The position numbers were made by a program, and so were the translations under genes. Positions 25,326-33,708 of a stretch of DNA of 54,476 nt are shown here, piece by piece (the first letter of the stretch is position 1; every line of letters starts with the position of its first letter). Origin of the DNA: Algoriphagus oliviformis. Lineage in GTDB: Bacteria; Bacteroidota; Bacteroidia; Cytophagales; Cyclobacteriaceae. The stretch is from assembly GCF_017254915.1 (NCBI RefSeq), contig NZ_JAFKCT010000015.1:1-54476 (forward strand), given 5' to 3'. The notes under the pieces were generated by a model that did no database searches, was not told where the DNA came from, and was given only the letters and a program-made list of their open reading frames with translations.

Positions 25326-25802
25326 ATGGAAAAAAAAGCACCCCTCAAACGCGACCCTGCACTCCGGCACCTCAGCCATGACCACCATCATGGGCTCTTG
25401 CTTTGCTGGAAAATCCGACAGGGATTCAAACTGGGCATCGAGCCGGCACGAATGAAAAACTACTGCGAATGGTTTTGGACCTCCTATCTCAATCCACATT
25501 TTGAAGAGGAAGAAAAAGTCATTTTCCCCGTGCTCCCGGAAGACGACCCGCTGATCAAGCAAGCCTTGACTGAGCACAAGCGACTTCGTAAGCTCTTTTC
25601 CTCTTGGGAAAATCCTGAGAAAACCCTCGGCCAAATCGAGGAGGAACTGGAAAAACACATCCGGTTTGAGGAGCGGATTCTTTTCCCGGAAATTCAGAAA
25701 AAAGCCACAACTGAGCAATTAGAGGCGATTGCCGCACATGGTAAGCGGGAAAAGTTTGCGGAGAATGAGGAGGATCCGTTTTGGGTCACCCCTATAGTTT
25801 AG
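25326..25802 (+). CDS. Hemerythrin-domain protein
   Basis: The 158-residue protein is a single hemerythrin-like helical bundle with ligands visible in LSHDHHHGLLLCWKIR, HFEEEEKVIFPVL, LTEHKRLRKL and HIRFEERILFPEI. It probably holds a di-iron site binding O2 or NO, or serves in iron-cluster repair. It is the last gene of the oxidase operon, 22 bases after the globin. Its 3' end overlaps convergently with the HPP gene by 11 bases, so both units share termination space. Confidence 0.87.
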   Translation: MEKKAPLKRDPALRHLSHDHHHGLLLCWKIRQGFKLGIEPARMKNYCEWFWTSYLNPHFEEEEKVIFPVLPEDDPLIKQALTEHKRLRKLFSSWENPEKTLGQIEEELEKHIRFEERILFPEIQKKATTEQLEAIAAHGKREKFAENEEDPFWVTPIV

Positions 25803-26430
25803 CCTTTGGAGTTTCAAGATTCGGTTTCGAGGATCTTAATGTTCTAATCCAAAATTTCTTGGTTTTGAGATATTTCGTAAACCTTGAATTGGTTGGATAA
25901 ACACGGTTTTTGGTCATGTTATTGAACACCAAGGCCACCAAAAGTAAAATCAAACTACCGCTTAGCACCGGAGAAATCACATACCAAAACCCCAATGCTT
26001 TGATTTTTTCAGTTCCTATTACTGCAATTAGCGCTGTAGCACCACCAGGAGGATGAAGAGTTTTCGTCACCTGCATCAATACGATTGAAAAAGCCACCGA
26101 AAGGGATGCTGCAAGCCAAAAGATATCGGGGAAAACCTTGAACATGATCACTCCGACAATCGCCGAAATCACATGTCCTCCCACCAAATTTCTCGGTTGG
26201 GCAAGCGGGCTTTGAATTGCACCGTAAACCAGAACTGAAGAAGCCCCAAAAGAGCCTATCAGGAAAATATTTTCTTCCCGAGTCAAAAAGTGGGTTTGGT
26301 AGTAAGCAATTGTTCCGATACCGACAAAAGCTCCCAAAAAAGACCAAAACTGTTCTCTAAAATCAATCAGTGTTTCCCGATAAAGGATGTATTGGGAAAT
26401 CCGAAACGCTCGTTTGATGCGCTTTTTCAA
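25792..26430 (-). CDS. HPP-family membrane protein
   Basis: The 212-residue protein has five to six membrane segments and the family motif region LAQPRNLVGGHVISAIVG, then TLHPPGGATALIA, which contains the name-giving HPP (about 127-129). Members of this family have been described as nitrite transporters in cyanobacteria and plastids. Given the denitrification setting, anion or nitrite transport is attractive, but it is inferred. It overlaps convergently with the hemerythrin gene and lies 61 bases downstream of the ClC gene, possibly in one operon with it. Confidence 0.85.
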   Translation of the reverse strand: MKKRIKRAFRISQYILYRETLIDFREQFWSFLGAFVGIGTIAYYQTHFLTREENIFLIGSFGASSVLVYGAIQSPLAQPRNLVGGHVISAIVGVIMFKVFPDIFWLAASLSVAFSIVLMQVTKTLHPPGGATALIAVIGTEKIKALGFWYVISPVLSGSLILLLVALVFNNMTKNRVYPTNSRFTKYLKTKKFWIRTLRSSKPNLETPKAKL

Positions 26431-26491
26431 GGTAAAATAGGTTTGAAAGGGGAAATATGGCTAACAGTAATTCAGATTGGCAAAGATCGGA

Positions 26492-27775
26492 TTAGGTAGG
26501 TTCTGATTCAATCTTTTTCAGCTGCGAATGGATAAACGGAACTCTCGGCGCCAAAAAATATCCTGTCAAACTGGCAATCAAGATGGGCACAAAATGACCA
26601 AAGCCTGTTAGCACGCTCAGCAAAATCGTGGTACTGACGGGCGTGCGGGTAACGCAGGCATTCACAGCTGCCATACAACTCACCCAAGTCAATGTGGGAT
26701 TGAGCCCGGGAAAAAGCTGACAAAGTGCCAATCCCAGACAGGTACCCACAAAAAACAAGGGAATGATAAAACCGCCCCTCCAACCTGAAGTTACTGTGAC
26801 AGAAATAGCCAAAATCTTCATTGCTATGATCAGCAACAAAGTTTCCCAGGACAAATTAAGTCCGATCACTTCATTGATTTCGTGGTGGCCAAAATATCGT
26901 GTAATCGGGAATCCATATCCAATAAGACCCAAGATCAAACCTCCCAAGGTTGTTTTGACATAAATCGGCATCGATACCAACTCAAAGGCTTTTTTGCACC
27001 CCTTGGTACAAAAGATAAATATCCAAGCCACCGCTGATCCCAGGACCGCGATTCCAAAAGCATATCCAAAATCAAAAATCCCCTCGTAGCTGTATTGGGG
27101 AAAATTCCAGGTTGGCCCCAAGCCTAAATGTATGATCAGGGCAAAAACGATGTAGCTAAAACAACTCGCTACCAATGCCGGAATCACAGCTCGGTAATAT
27201 TCAAGCATGTGCTTGTGGTGTAAAATCTCCACGGCAAACAAACTTCCTCCTAGGGGAGCACCAAACAAAGCTGTAAATCCTGAAGCCATACCAGCGATAC
27301 TGTAGGTTCGGAGCTTCTCTCCTTTTAATCTAAAAATCTTCCCCAACCATGTTCCTGTTGAGCCCGTCACCTGAACCAAGGGTGCTTCAGGCCCCAAACT
27401 CCCACCTGCAGCCACGCAAATCAGGGAGGAAAGGATCATGGAAGGATTGTTTTTGGGATTAAGCTTACCCTTGTTGAAGCGAATATTGTTGACTATTAAA
27501 TGTATCTCTCCCGGATCGCCGATCCAATGGATAATCAGTCCGGCAATCAGCCCCGCAATAGTCATCAGCGGAACAACTAACCAGCCTTCGAATCCCGCTA
27601 ATGCATGCATAAGTGATTCCAAGGTAATCCAGTAAACTCCCGCGATGCTGCCACCGATCAGTCCCAAAAGAGCCCATAGCCAAAAATCCCTCCCGAACAA
27701 AAACGGGCTAAAGCGAATGGGTTGATCGAGTACATTGGCGTATTCGATGAGTTTGCGTTTTTGCTTGATTTTCAA
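26492..27775 (-). CDS. ClC-family anion channel/antiporter
   Basis: The 427-residue membrane protein has ClC signature segments GGSLGPEAPLV (about 122-132), with the gating-type Glu, and WRGGFIIPLFF (about 332-342). There is no C-terminal CBS domain. ClC proteins move chloride, nitrate or fluoride, some as proton antiporters. It lies upstream of the HPP gene on the same strand. The two could serve anion exchange during nitrite or nitrate use, though selectivity is not readable here. Confidence 0.9.
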   Translation of the reverse strand: MKIKQKRKLIEYANVLDQPIRFSPFLFGRDFWLWALLGLIGGSIAGVYWITLESLMHALAGFEGWLVVPLMTIAGLIAGLIIHWIGDPGEIHLIVNNIRFNKGKLNPKNNPSMILSSLICVAAGGSLGPEAPLVQVTGSTGTWLGKIFRLKGEKLRTYSIAGMASGFTALFGAPLGGSLFAVEILHHKHMLEYYRAVIPALVASCFSYIVFALIIHLGLGPTWNFPQYSYEGIFDFGYAFGIAVLGSAVAWIFIFCTKGCKKAFELVSMPIYVKTTLGGLILGLIGYGFPITRYFGHHEINEVIGLNLSWETLLLIIAMKILAISVTVTSGWRGGFIIPLFFVGTCLGLALCQLFPGLNPTLTWVSCMAAVNACVTRTPVSTTILLSVLTGFGHFVPILIASLTGYFLAPRVPFIHSQLKKIESEPT

Positions 27776-27906
27776 AACTTACCTGATTGATCAAGCTTGC
27801 AAAATAAACCTATAAGAACTCCAAATCGAAATAAAAAAGGTAAAAGATGGAGCAATTACTCCTTATTTCAATCTTTAGCGTCAAAAAAACGGGGAACCCG
27901 TTAAAA

Positions 27907-28296
27907 TCAGAGATTTTCAAGCATACTCATTAGCTTAGCCCGGACTTCTCCAGCGAGGGATTCAATAGCGGGATTTTTGACCACAGACATCGCTGCCGCA
28001 GGATCCATGATTGTAACTTCATAGTCGTCATCTCCAACACTTCTGATGGTGACATTACAAGGCAAAAGTGTACTCACATGCGGCTCGGCAGTTAGGACTT
28101 TATCAGCAAAGACAGGATTGCAGGCACCGAGAATCAGGAATGGGGGATAGTCCTTGTCCAGCTTCTTTTTCATGGTGGCCTGAATGTCGATTTCGGTCAG
28201 GACTCCGAAGCCTACTTCCTTGAGGCCAGCTTCAACTTTGGTTCGAAGAGAGGCCAAATCGTCGGATTTCAAAACTTTGGATTGATAGTATGTCAT
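27907..28296 (-). CDS. DUF302 protein
   Basis: The 129-residue soluble protein has the DUF302 pattern: LKEVGFGVLTEIDIQATMKKK, then FLILGACNPVFADKVL and ISTLLPCNVTIR-type (here VSTLLPCNVTIR), with two Cys at conserved places. The function of the family is unknown. Members often appear near redox, heavy metal or sulfur genes. It lies 25 bases after a methyltransferase gene on the same strand and is likely its operon partner. Confidence 0.88.
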   Translation of the reverse strand: MTYYQSKVLKSDDLASLRTKVEAGLKEVGFGVLTEIDIQATMKKKLDKDYPPFLILGACNPVFADKVLTAEPHVSTLLPCNVTIRSVGDDDYEVTIMDPAAAMSVVKNPAIESLAGEVRAKLMSMLENL

Positions 28297-28321
28297 GGGA
28301 TTTAGCAGTTTATAGGAATGA

Positions 28322-28939
28322 TTATCTTCTTTGGAATAGACAGACGGAATAGTTTTGTGCGCTTCCCGAGGGAGTAATATGATCGTAATTCAGGCTTTCG
28401 ATAAGTTCAAATTCATGACTGAAAAACTCCTCCAATTCATGGATATCGTATTGCTGAACGGGTAGTCCGCTACAGGTTTTGGGACCTGATTTGGAAAAGG
28501 TCATCATAAGCAGGTAACCACCCGGGGCAATCGAACACTCCACGAGACCTCGGTAAATTTGCTGTTCTTGGGGATCGATAAGAAAATGAAAAACTGCCCG
28601 ATCATGCCACAGGTGAAATTTTCCTTCTGGCTCAAATTCAAGAATATCAGATGTTATCCACTGCACCTTGGAAGCGGATTTACCGAGACGGTTTTTGGCT
28701 TTTCGCAGCGCTGAATCAGAAATATCCAAAACGGATACGTCTTCAAATCCTTCCTCCAATAACCAATCCACCAAGACCCCATCTCCGCCTCCCACATCGA
28801 TGATCGGAGAGTTTTTGGAAATTTTGGCCCGGGAGATTAAGTCAATCGAAACCTGAGGCTTGGTCTGAAACCATCCCACTTGGGTCGTATCTTTGGTTTG
28901 ATAGACTTTTTCCCAATGGCTTTCTTCGACTTTTTCCAT
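28322..28939 (-). CDS. Class I SAM-dependent methyltransferase
   Basis: The 205-residue enzyme has SAM-binding motif I (PIIDVGGGDGVLVDWL, about 42-57), followed by SVLDISDSALRKAKN and the DRAVFHFL post-motif. Similar proteins act as thiopurine- or tellurite-type methyltransferases in Bacteroidota. The substrate is not known. It lies upstream of the DUF302 gene. A weak match to the window's Rrf2-type operator lies at 28966-28982 in its promoter region. Confidence 0.85.
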   Translation of the reverse strand: MEKVEESHWEKVYQTKDTTQVGWFQTKPQVSIDLISRAKISKNSPIIDVGGGDGVLVDWLLEEGFEDVSVLDISDSALRKAKNRLGKSASKVQWITSDILEFEPEGKFHLWHDRAVFHFLIDPQEQQIYRGLVECSIAPGGYLLMMTFSKSGPKTCSGLPVQQYDIHELEEFFSHEFELIESLNYDHITPSGSAQNYSVCLFQRR

Positions 28940-28965
28940 TTCCGTTTTATAAACAGAGTAAAACT

Positions 28966-28982
28966 GGATAAAAAAGTCTTTT
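28966..28982 (-). promoter_or_regulatory. Weak candidate Rrf2-type operator
   Basis: GGATAAAAAAGTCTTTT shares the GGATAA and GTCTTTT arms with the operator at 34120 but has A in place of the central T bases. It lies 27 bases upstream of the methyltransferase start. Confidence 0.35.
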
Positions 28983-29064
28983 TAATCAGTGACTTGGGTT
29001 ACAGATCGACCTATTCAGACTAATAGTCTAGGAATGGATTGATGAAAAATAAAATTCAAGTAAA

Positions 29065-29149
29065 AATAAGAGGGGAAAAAGACTGTTTTCCTCTTATTCC
29101 TAACAAAAATGTCAGAATAGATAGATTGGAATCCATCTATTTTGACATT
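29065..29149. repeat. Two tandem long hairpins in a 405-base gene-free gap
   Basis: Hairpin 1 (29065-29098) pairs AATAAGAGGGGAAAA with TTTTCCTCTTATT around a short loop. Hairpin 2 (29108-29149) pairs AATGTCAGAATAGAT with ATCTATTTTGACATT. Both ends are AT-rich. The gap 28940-29344 otherwise holds a weak operator, a short TGTCCCGA...TCGGGAGAAT unit (29201-29228) also present in the 226-base repeats, and no gene. The hairpins may end the ATPase transcript or be a small palindromic element. Confidence 0.6.
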
Positions 29150-29344
29150 CTAAAAAATAAGAGCTTTCATGTGTTTATAATTTTTTTTTAGCGGCCACAT
29201 AGCCTGTCCCGAACTTGATTCGGGAGAATACCCTGGATAATCATTTCCCTGTATGAGAAGCTTTTTTCATGGGCATTTCATCAAAGTTCAAAAGAGGAAG
29301 AAACTAAGGCACTGAGCTTCATTCCAAGCTGAAATGGAGTTTAA

Positions 29345-30469
29345 CTACCCTAAAAGGCTCACAAATTCTCTGAAATTTTCCTTGGTGATCACTTTAAAAT
29401 CTGCAGAATAGGCGTCTTGAAAGGCAGAAGGTATTTTGACTTTTGCAGTTGGATTCCATTTGAATTCGAATGCCGACAACTTCCCGTCTGCCTCTTCCAA
29501 ATAATCTATCTCTTGTTGCTGCTTAGTCCTCCAAAAGTATGTGTTGGCATAGACCCTGTGATAATGATTGCGTTTGAGCCTTTCGGTCATCAGAAAATTT
29601 TCCCATAAAGCGCCAATATCATTTCTAAACTCAATCGGATTAAAGTTTTGGATAATAGCATTCCTTATTCCATTGTCATAAAAATAGATTTTCCGATTAG
29701 TCTTGATTTCATTTCGGAGATTTCTACTAAACGAAGTCAATGGATAAACAATACAAGAAAGCTCTAGCAAATGAATGTAATTAGACACCGTGTTTTTATC
29801 CACTCCAGTCAATTGCGCCAATTCATTATAACTAACCTCATTGCCGATTTGAAAAGCCAAAGCTTGGAGTATTTTTTCCAAAGCATCAGGTTTCTTGATG
29901 TTTGCAAAGGATAGAATATCCTTGAAAAGGTAACTCTGTGTGATCTCATTTAAGATCTGACGCTCCTCACCCCGCTGATTGATGACATCAGGGTAAAAGC
30001 CATAAATCAACCGGCTTTCAAAATCGCGAATGGCATCGATATACCCCACGGACTTTTCATATTCTTCGTAGGAAATCGGATAAAGAGAATACTCAAATTT
30101 TCTTCCGGTGAGAGGTTCATTCGTATTATTTCTTAGTTCGAAGGCAGAAGAACCACTGAGGATCAATTGGACGTGCTTGAATTGGTCATGGATTATTTTG
30201 GCAGTGAGGCCAATATTCTCGATTCGCTGCGCTTCATCAATAAAAATGATTTTGGAACTCCCTATTAGCGTTTCTATTTGTTTGGTATTAGGATTAGTCA
30301 GCTGCTGTTTGATTAATGGATCATCTCCATCAAGAAACAAAAATTCTCTATCCCTTAGGATTTCTTGGATAAGGGTCGTTTTCCCAACCTGTCTTGCTCC
30401 GATCAGCATGATGGTTTTTCCCTTGAATAGCTGGTCAGATATCCTTTTCTTGAGAATCCTTTCTATCAT
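29345..30469 (-). CDS. AAA ATPase with C-terminal DUF4143
   Basis: The 374-residue protein has Walker A IGARQVGKTT (about 22-31), Walker B IIFIDEAQRI (about 77-86), sensor LSGSSAFEL, and a C-terminal DUF4143 nuclease-like region ending in a DYLEEADGKLSAFEFKW motif. The family is widespread in Bacteroidota, is highly mobile, and has no settled function. The start at 30469 (MIERILKK) is preferred over an upstream ATG at 30514. The longer form would be encoded across a palindrome that looks like an operator. Confidence 0.88.
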   Translation of the reverse strand: MIERILKKRISDQLFKGKTIMLIGARQVGKTTLIQEILRDREFLFLDGDDPLIKQQLTNPNTKQIETLIGSSKIIFIDEAQRIENIGLTAKIIHDQFKHVQLILSGSSAFELRNNTNEPLTGRKFEYSLYPISYEEYEKSVGYIDAIRDFESRLIYGFYPDVINQRGEERQILNEITQSYLFKDILSFANIKKPDALEKILQALAFQIGNEVSYNELAQLTGVDKNTVSNYIHLLELSCIVYPLTSFSRNLRNEIKTNRKIYFYDNGIRNAIIQNFNPIEFRNDIGALWENFLMTERLKRNHYHRVYANTYFWRTKQQQEIDYLEEADGKLSAFEFKWNPTAKVKIPSAFQDAYSADFKVITKENFREFVSLLG

Positions 30470-30479
30470 AAATTTTACC

Positions 30480-30542
30480 AATTCACCAAAAGTAATGCTT
30501 TTCAGTGAATTCATTCACCAAAAGTTAGGCTTTTTGGTGAAT
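30480..30542 (-). promoter_or_regulatory. Two tandem palindromes upstream of the ATPase
   Basis: Palindrome 1 (30480-30511) has AATTCAC..AAAAG arms. Palindrome 2 (30513-30542) has ATTCACCAAAA and TTTTTGGTGAAT arms around a short loop. The two are diverged copies of one another, 1 base apart. They fill the region between the ATPase start and the nrdG end, and look like tandem operators. Hairpin formation in RNA is also possible. Confidence 0.65.
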
Positions 30543-30569
30543 AGGACTGTTCAGGCATCAATCTAGCCC

Positions 30570-31271
30570 TCAATTCCTCCAAACTCCTGATTCGATTTTT
30601 ACCCCTTGCATTTTACTTTCTCCCAGCTCTCCGATGGTTTTTTTATCTCCCCGGAAATGCTGCAAATAATAGGTCCCCGAAAACCCCTTTTCCCTCAGCC
30701 AATTCTCCATTTCTTTTAGGTCTTGATAGTCCAAAAGATCAGGGTGAACCGTGGTCCGAACCTCAAACCGAATTGAGGAATCAAGGAGAATTTCCAATGA
30801 TTTTTCGAAGGATTTGAAAAGATCGGAACGGGTGATTTTCCAGTAATTCCCCGTCATTCCCTTGAAGTCCAAGGCAACAAAATCCACAAGATTTTCCTGA
30901 ATCAGAGTTTCCAAAACATCTGGTCTGCTGCCGTTGGTGTCGATTTTTACCTCAAAACCCATCTTTTTCACCTCCCGGGCAAAGGGAATGATCTGCGGGT
31001 GAATCGTACACTCTCCTCCGCTAAAAACCACTCCTTCTAATAATCCCATCCGGGAAAGCAAAAACTCCTGCACATCACCCCAACTCAGTTTGCCTTTCCC
31101 GAAAACGATCTCCGGATTATAGCAATACCCGCAGCGCATGTTACACCCGGCAAACCAGAGGATGCAGGCGGTGCGATCGGGAAAATCCAGCATAGTAAAA
31201 GGGGAGATACTGAAGACAGGTCTCCCCCTTTCCAGGCTACTCGACGAAGTGTTGGCGCTGCTTGTGTTCAC
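30570..31271 (-). CDS. nrdG: NrdG, anaerobic ribonucleotide reductase activase (radical SAM)
   Basis: The 233-residue radical SAM enzyme has the cluster motif CNMRCGYC (C-X3-C-X2-C, about 44-51) in FAGCNMRCGYCYNPEIV and a glycine-rich SGGECTIHP. It installs the glycyl radical on NrdD. The start is the GTG at 31269-31271. It overlaps the short glycyl-radical ORF by 35 bases, which argues for coupled translation. The family consensus begins about where VFSISPFTMLDFP occurs, so the first 20 residues may be dispensable. Confidence 0.9.
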   Translation of the reverse strand: MNTSSANTSSSSLERGRPVFSISPFTMLDFPDRTACILWFAGCNMRCGYCYNPEIVFGKGKLSWGDVQEFLLSRMGLLEGVVFSGGECTIHPQIIPFAREVKKMGFEVKIDTNGSRPDVLETLIQENLVDFVALDFKGMTGNYWKITRSDLFKSFEKSLEILLDSSIRFEVRTTVHPDLLDYQDLKEMENWLREKGFSGTYYLQHFRGDKKTIGELGESKMQGVKIESGVWRN

Positions 31272-31398
31272 CTTTTTTTCCGATGTTGAAGCTTTCGACT
31301 GGTCGATGGTAACCCATCACGCGGGTGTACACCAAGCATTTGGTGCGTTTTTCCTGATTCAATTCAAGAAGAGTCTGGGGTTCAAGAGTTGTTTGCAT
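31237..31398 (-). CDS. Short ORF carrying the NrdD glycyl-radical segment
   Basis: This 53-residue ORF starts at ATG 31396-31398 and contains RTKCLVYTRVMGYHRPVESF, followed by GKKGEHKQRQHF. This is the glycyl-radical loop (Gly in RVMGY) normally found at the extreme C terminus of class III ribonucleotide reductase, directly after the zinc-binding CXXC region. The nrdD frame ends at 31382 after its zinc motif, without this loop. The two frames overlap by 17 bases in +1 relation. The enzyme is therefore split into two chains, or joined by frameshifting. The ORF is too short for many gene callers. Confidence 0.85.
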   Translation of the reverse strand: MQTTLEPQTLLELNQEKRTKCLVYTRVMGYHRPVESFNIGKKGEHKQRQHFVE

Positions 31399-33502
31399 AA
31401 TTGGAAGGGTTTTGGTTTAAGTCATTCAAAAGGGCTTCGTCACATTGTGGACAGTATTCATGCTCTCCGTTGAGGTAGCCATGAACCGGACAGATGCTGA
31501 AAACCGGGGTAACAGTGATGTAGGGCAGTTTAAAGTTGGAAAGGACTTTTTTGACGAGTCGGCGACAAGCCTCTGGCGAAGAGATTTTCTCCCGCATGTA
31601 GAGGTGAAGTACAGTACCTCCGGTGTATTTGCACTGCAAGTCATCCTGCAGCATCAGGGCTTCGAAAGGATCATCGGTATGGTCCACCGGAATCTGGGAA
31701 CTGTTGGTATAATAGATGTTTTCGCCCATCCCAGCCTGGATAATATCAGGGAAGCGTTTTTTGTCCTCCTTGGCAAAACGGTAAGTCGTGCCTTCCGCCG
31801 GAGTAGCTTCCAAATTGTAGAGATTGCCGGTTTCCTCCTGAAATTCCTTCATTCTGTCCCGGATATGTTCGAGCAGTTCTGAGGTTAAATTTTGACCAAA
31901 AGTCCCGGTGATATCCTCTTTTCCTCCCGTAAAATTCAGGATCATCTCATTAAGCCCATTGACTCCGATGGTGGAGAAGTGATTTCGGAAATGCTTCAGA
32001 TAACGCTTGGTATAAGGGTAAAGGCCGCGGTCGTACATTTCCTGAATAAATACCCGCTTCTTTTCCAGGGTGGACTTGGCGAGTTGCATCAGTTTATCCA
32101 GTCGCTCGCAGAGTCCGGCCTTATTTCCCGCAAAGAGATATCCCAGCCTCGCCATATTGATCGTCACCACACCGATGCTTCCAGTCATTTCCGCACTGCC
32201 GAAAAGTCCATTGCCTCTTTTGAGGAGTTCGCGGAGATCCAATTGGAGTCGGCAGCACATGGAGCGGACCGCATTGGGTTTATAGGCAAGGGGATTTTCG
32301 ACCTTTTGGCCATTTTCGTCAAAAGTATATTGACTGCCAATAAAGTTTTGGAAATAAGAAGAGCCGATCTTGGCAGTGTTTTCAAACAGCAGGTTGGTAT
32401 TTTCTCCATACCAATCAAAATCTTCCGTGATATTGACCGTGGGAATCGGAAAAGTAAATGGCTGTCCGTTGGCATCCCCTTCGGTCATAATGGTATAATA
32501 GGCCCGGTTGATCAGATTCATTTCGGGCTGAAAATTCTTGTAGGTCAATTCTTCCAGTGAACTTACCCCCCGCTTATTGGCCTTTTCCATCAGCAGATCG
32601 GAATCTATTCCCGTGAATAGATGCAGGTCATTTCGAGTGGGCATCTGGTCTTTCAGATCCTCCGGTACCACCCAATCCAGGGTCACATTGGTAAAAGGCG
32701 ACTGCCCCCAGCGTGCCGGGACATTAAGATTATAGACAAAGGAGCGGATCGCTTTTTCGATTTCTTTATAGGAAAGTTGGTCTTTGAAAACATAGGGAGC
32801 CAAATAGGTATCAAATGAACTGAAAGCCTGAGCACCGGCCCATTCGCTTTGGAGAATTCCCAGGAAATTGGCCATCTGACCCAGGGCTTCTCGAAAATGC
32901 GAGGGCGGACGGCTTTCCACCCTACCCCGAACGCCATTGAATCCTTCATTTAGCAAGCCTCTCAAACTCCAGCCGGCACAGTAACCCGTCAGACAATCCA
33001 AGTCATGGATATGAAGATCTCCATTCCGATGCGCGTAGCCTTCCTCCCTGGTATATACCCTGTCCAACCAATAATTGGCAATGATCTTACCCGCCACGTT
33101 GTTAACCAGTCCGGCATTCGAATAGGAGGTATTGGCATTGGCATTGATCCGCCAGTCCGTTTGCTTGACATATTCCTCGATGGTCTGGGTGCTGTCCACG
33201 TAGGTCGTGTCCTCGTTCAATCCGGCCACATGTTCCCTTTGGAGTTTGCGGGTATGCCGATAGAGCATAAAGGACCGCATGACCTCAAAGTGACCTGCAT
33301 GATAGAGTTCCTTTTCGATCAAGTCTTGGATTTCCTCGACTGCCCAAGTGGTTTTGGTTTCCAACTTTTGGATCACTGATTGGAAGACTCCGGAATCGTA
33401 TTCCTTTTGGACACTTTGAAAGCCTTTTTTCAAGGCATCTTCGATTTTAAATGGGATAAATGGAGCATATTCTCCATTGCGTTTGATGACGTATTGATCC
33501 AT
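31382..33502 (-). CDS. nrdD: NrdD, class III (anaerobic) ribonucleotide reductase, main chain lacking the radical loop
   Basis: Reduces ribonucleoside triphosphates to deoxy forms without O2. The 706-residue chain starts at ATG 33502 (MDQYVIKRNGEYAPF). An upstream in-frame ATG at 33595 would put the start before the promoter. It has an ATP-cone (about 1-90), catalytic barrel with NVTLDWVVPEDLK and NAVRSMCCRLQLDL, and a C-terminal zinc region (CPVHG...CPQCDE, about 673-690). It then stops at NPSNYANNS, short of the glycyl-radical motif, which lies on an overlapping ORF. The operator at 33548-33567 sits 45 bases upstream. Confidence 0.93.
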   Translation of the reverse strand: MDQYVIKRNGEYAPFIPFKIEDALKKGFQSVQKEYDSGVFQSVIQKLETKTTWAVEEIQDLIEKELYHAGHFEVMRSFMLYRHTRKLQREHVAGLNEDTTYVDSTQTIEEYVKQTDWRINANANTSYSNAGLVNNVAGKIIANYWLDRVYTREEGYAHRNGDLHIHDLDCLTGYCAGWSLRGLLNEGFNGVRGRVESRPPSHFREALGQMANFLGILQSEWAGAQAFSSFDTYLAPYVFKDQLSYKEIEKAIRSFVYNLNVPARWGQSPFTNVTLDWVVPEDLKDQMPTRNDLHLFTGIDSDLLMEKANKRGVSSLEELTYKNFQPEMNLINRAYYTIMTEGDANGQPFTFPIPTVNITEDFDWYGENTNLLFENTAKIGSSYFQNFIGSQYTFDENGQKVENPLAYKPNAVRSMCCRLQLDLRELLKRGNGLFGSAEMTGSIGVVTINMARLGYLFAGNKAGLCERLDKLMQLAKSTLEKKRVFIQEMYDRGLYPYTKRYLKHFRNHFSTIGVNGLNEMILNFTGGKEDITGTFGQNLTSELLEHIRDRMKEFQEETGNLYNLEATPAEGTTYRFAKEDKKRFPDIIQAGMGENIYYTNSSQIPVDHTDDPFEALMLQDDLQCKYTGGTVLHLYMREKISSPEACRRLVKKVLSNFKLPYITVTPVFSICPVHGYLNGEHEYCPQCDEALLNDLNQNPSNYANNS

Positions 33503-33547
33503 AGACAGCGAGGTTAGAGACAGAATGACGAATTGAATTTGGGTATA

Positions 33548-33567
33548 AAAGGATGATTTTATCTTTT
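33548..33567 (-). promoter_or_regulatory. Candidate Rrf2-type operator before nrdD
   Basis: AAAGGATGATTTTATCTTTT is a near-palindrome differing from the 34120 site at three positions. It lies 45 bases upstream of the nrdD start, in the region shared with the divergent QueD-like gene. A match to half of the regulator 2 operator (TTCGGACAAAA) lies at 33605-33626. Confidence 0.6.
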
Positions 33568-33708
33568 TTGAAGGGGTAATTTTACTCAGTTTCAAGCCTG
33601 ATCTAAATCATACTTTTTTGTCCGAAATAAAACCTAGTCCAAAAACAATTCATTATTAACACCTGCTATTTTTATCCCTTTATTCAAAGGCGTCTATCCT
33701 CAATCACC

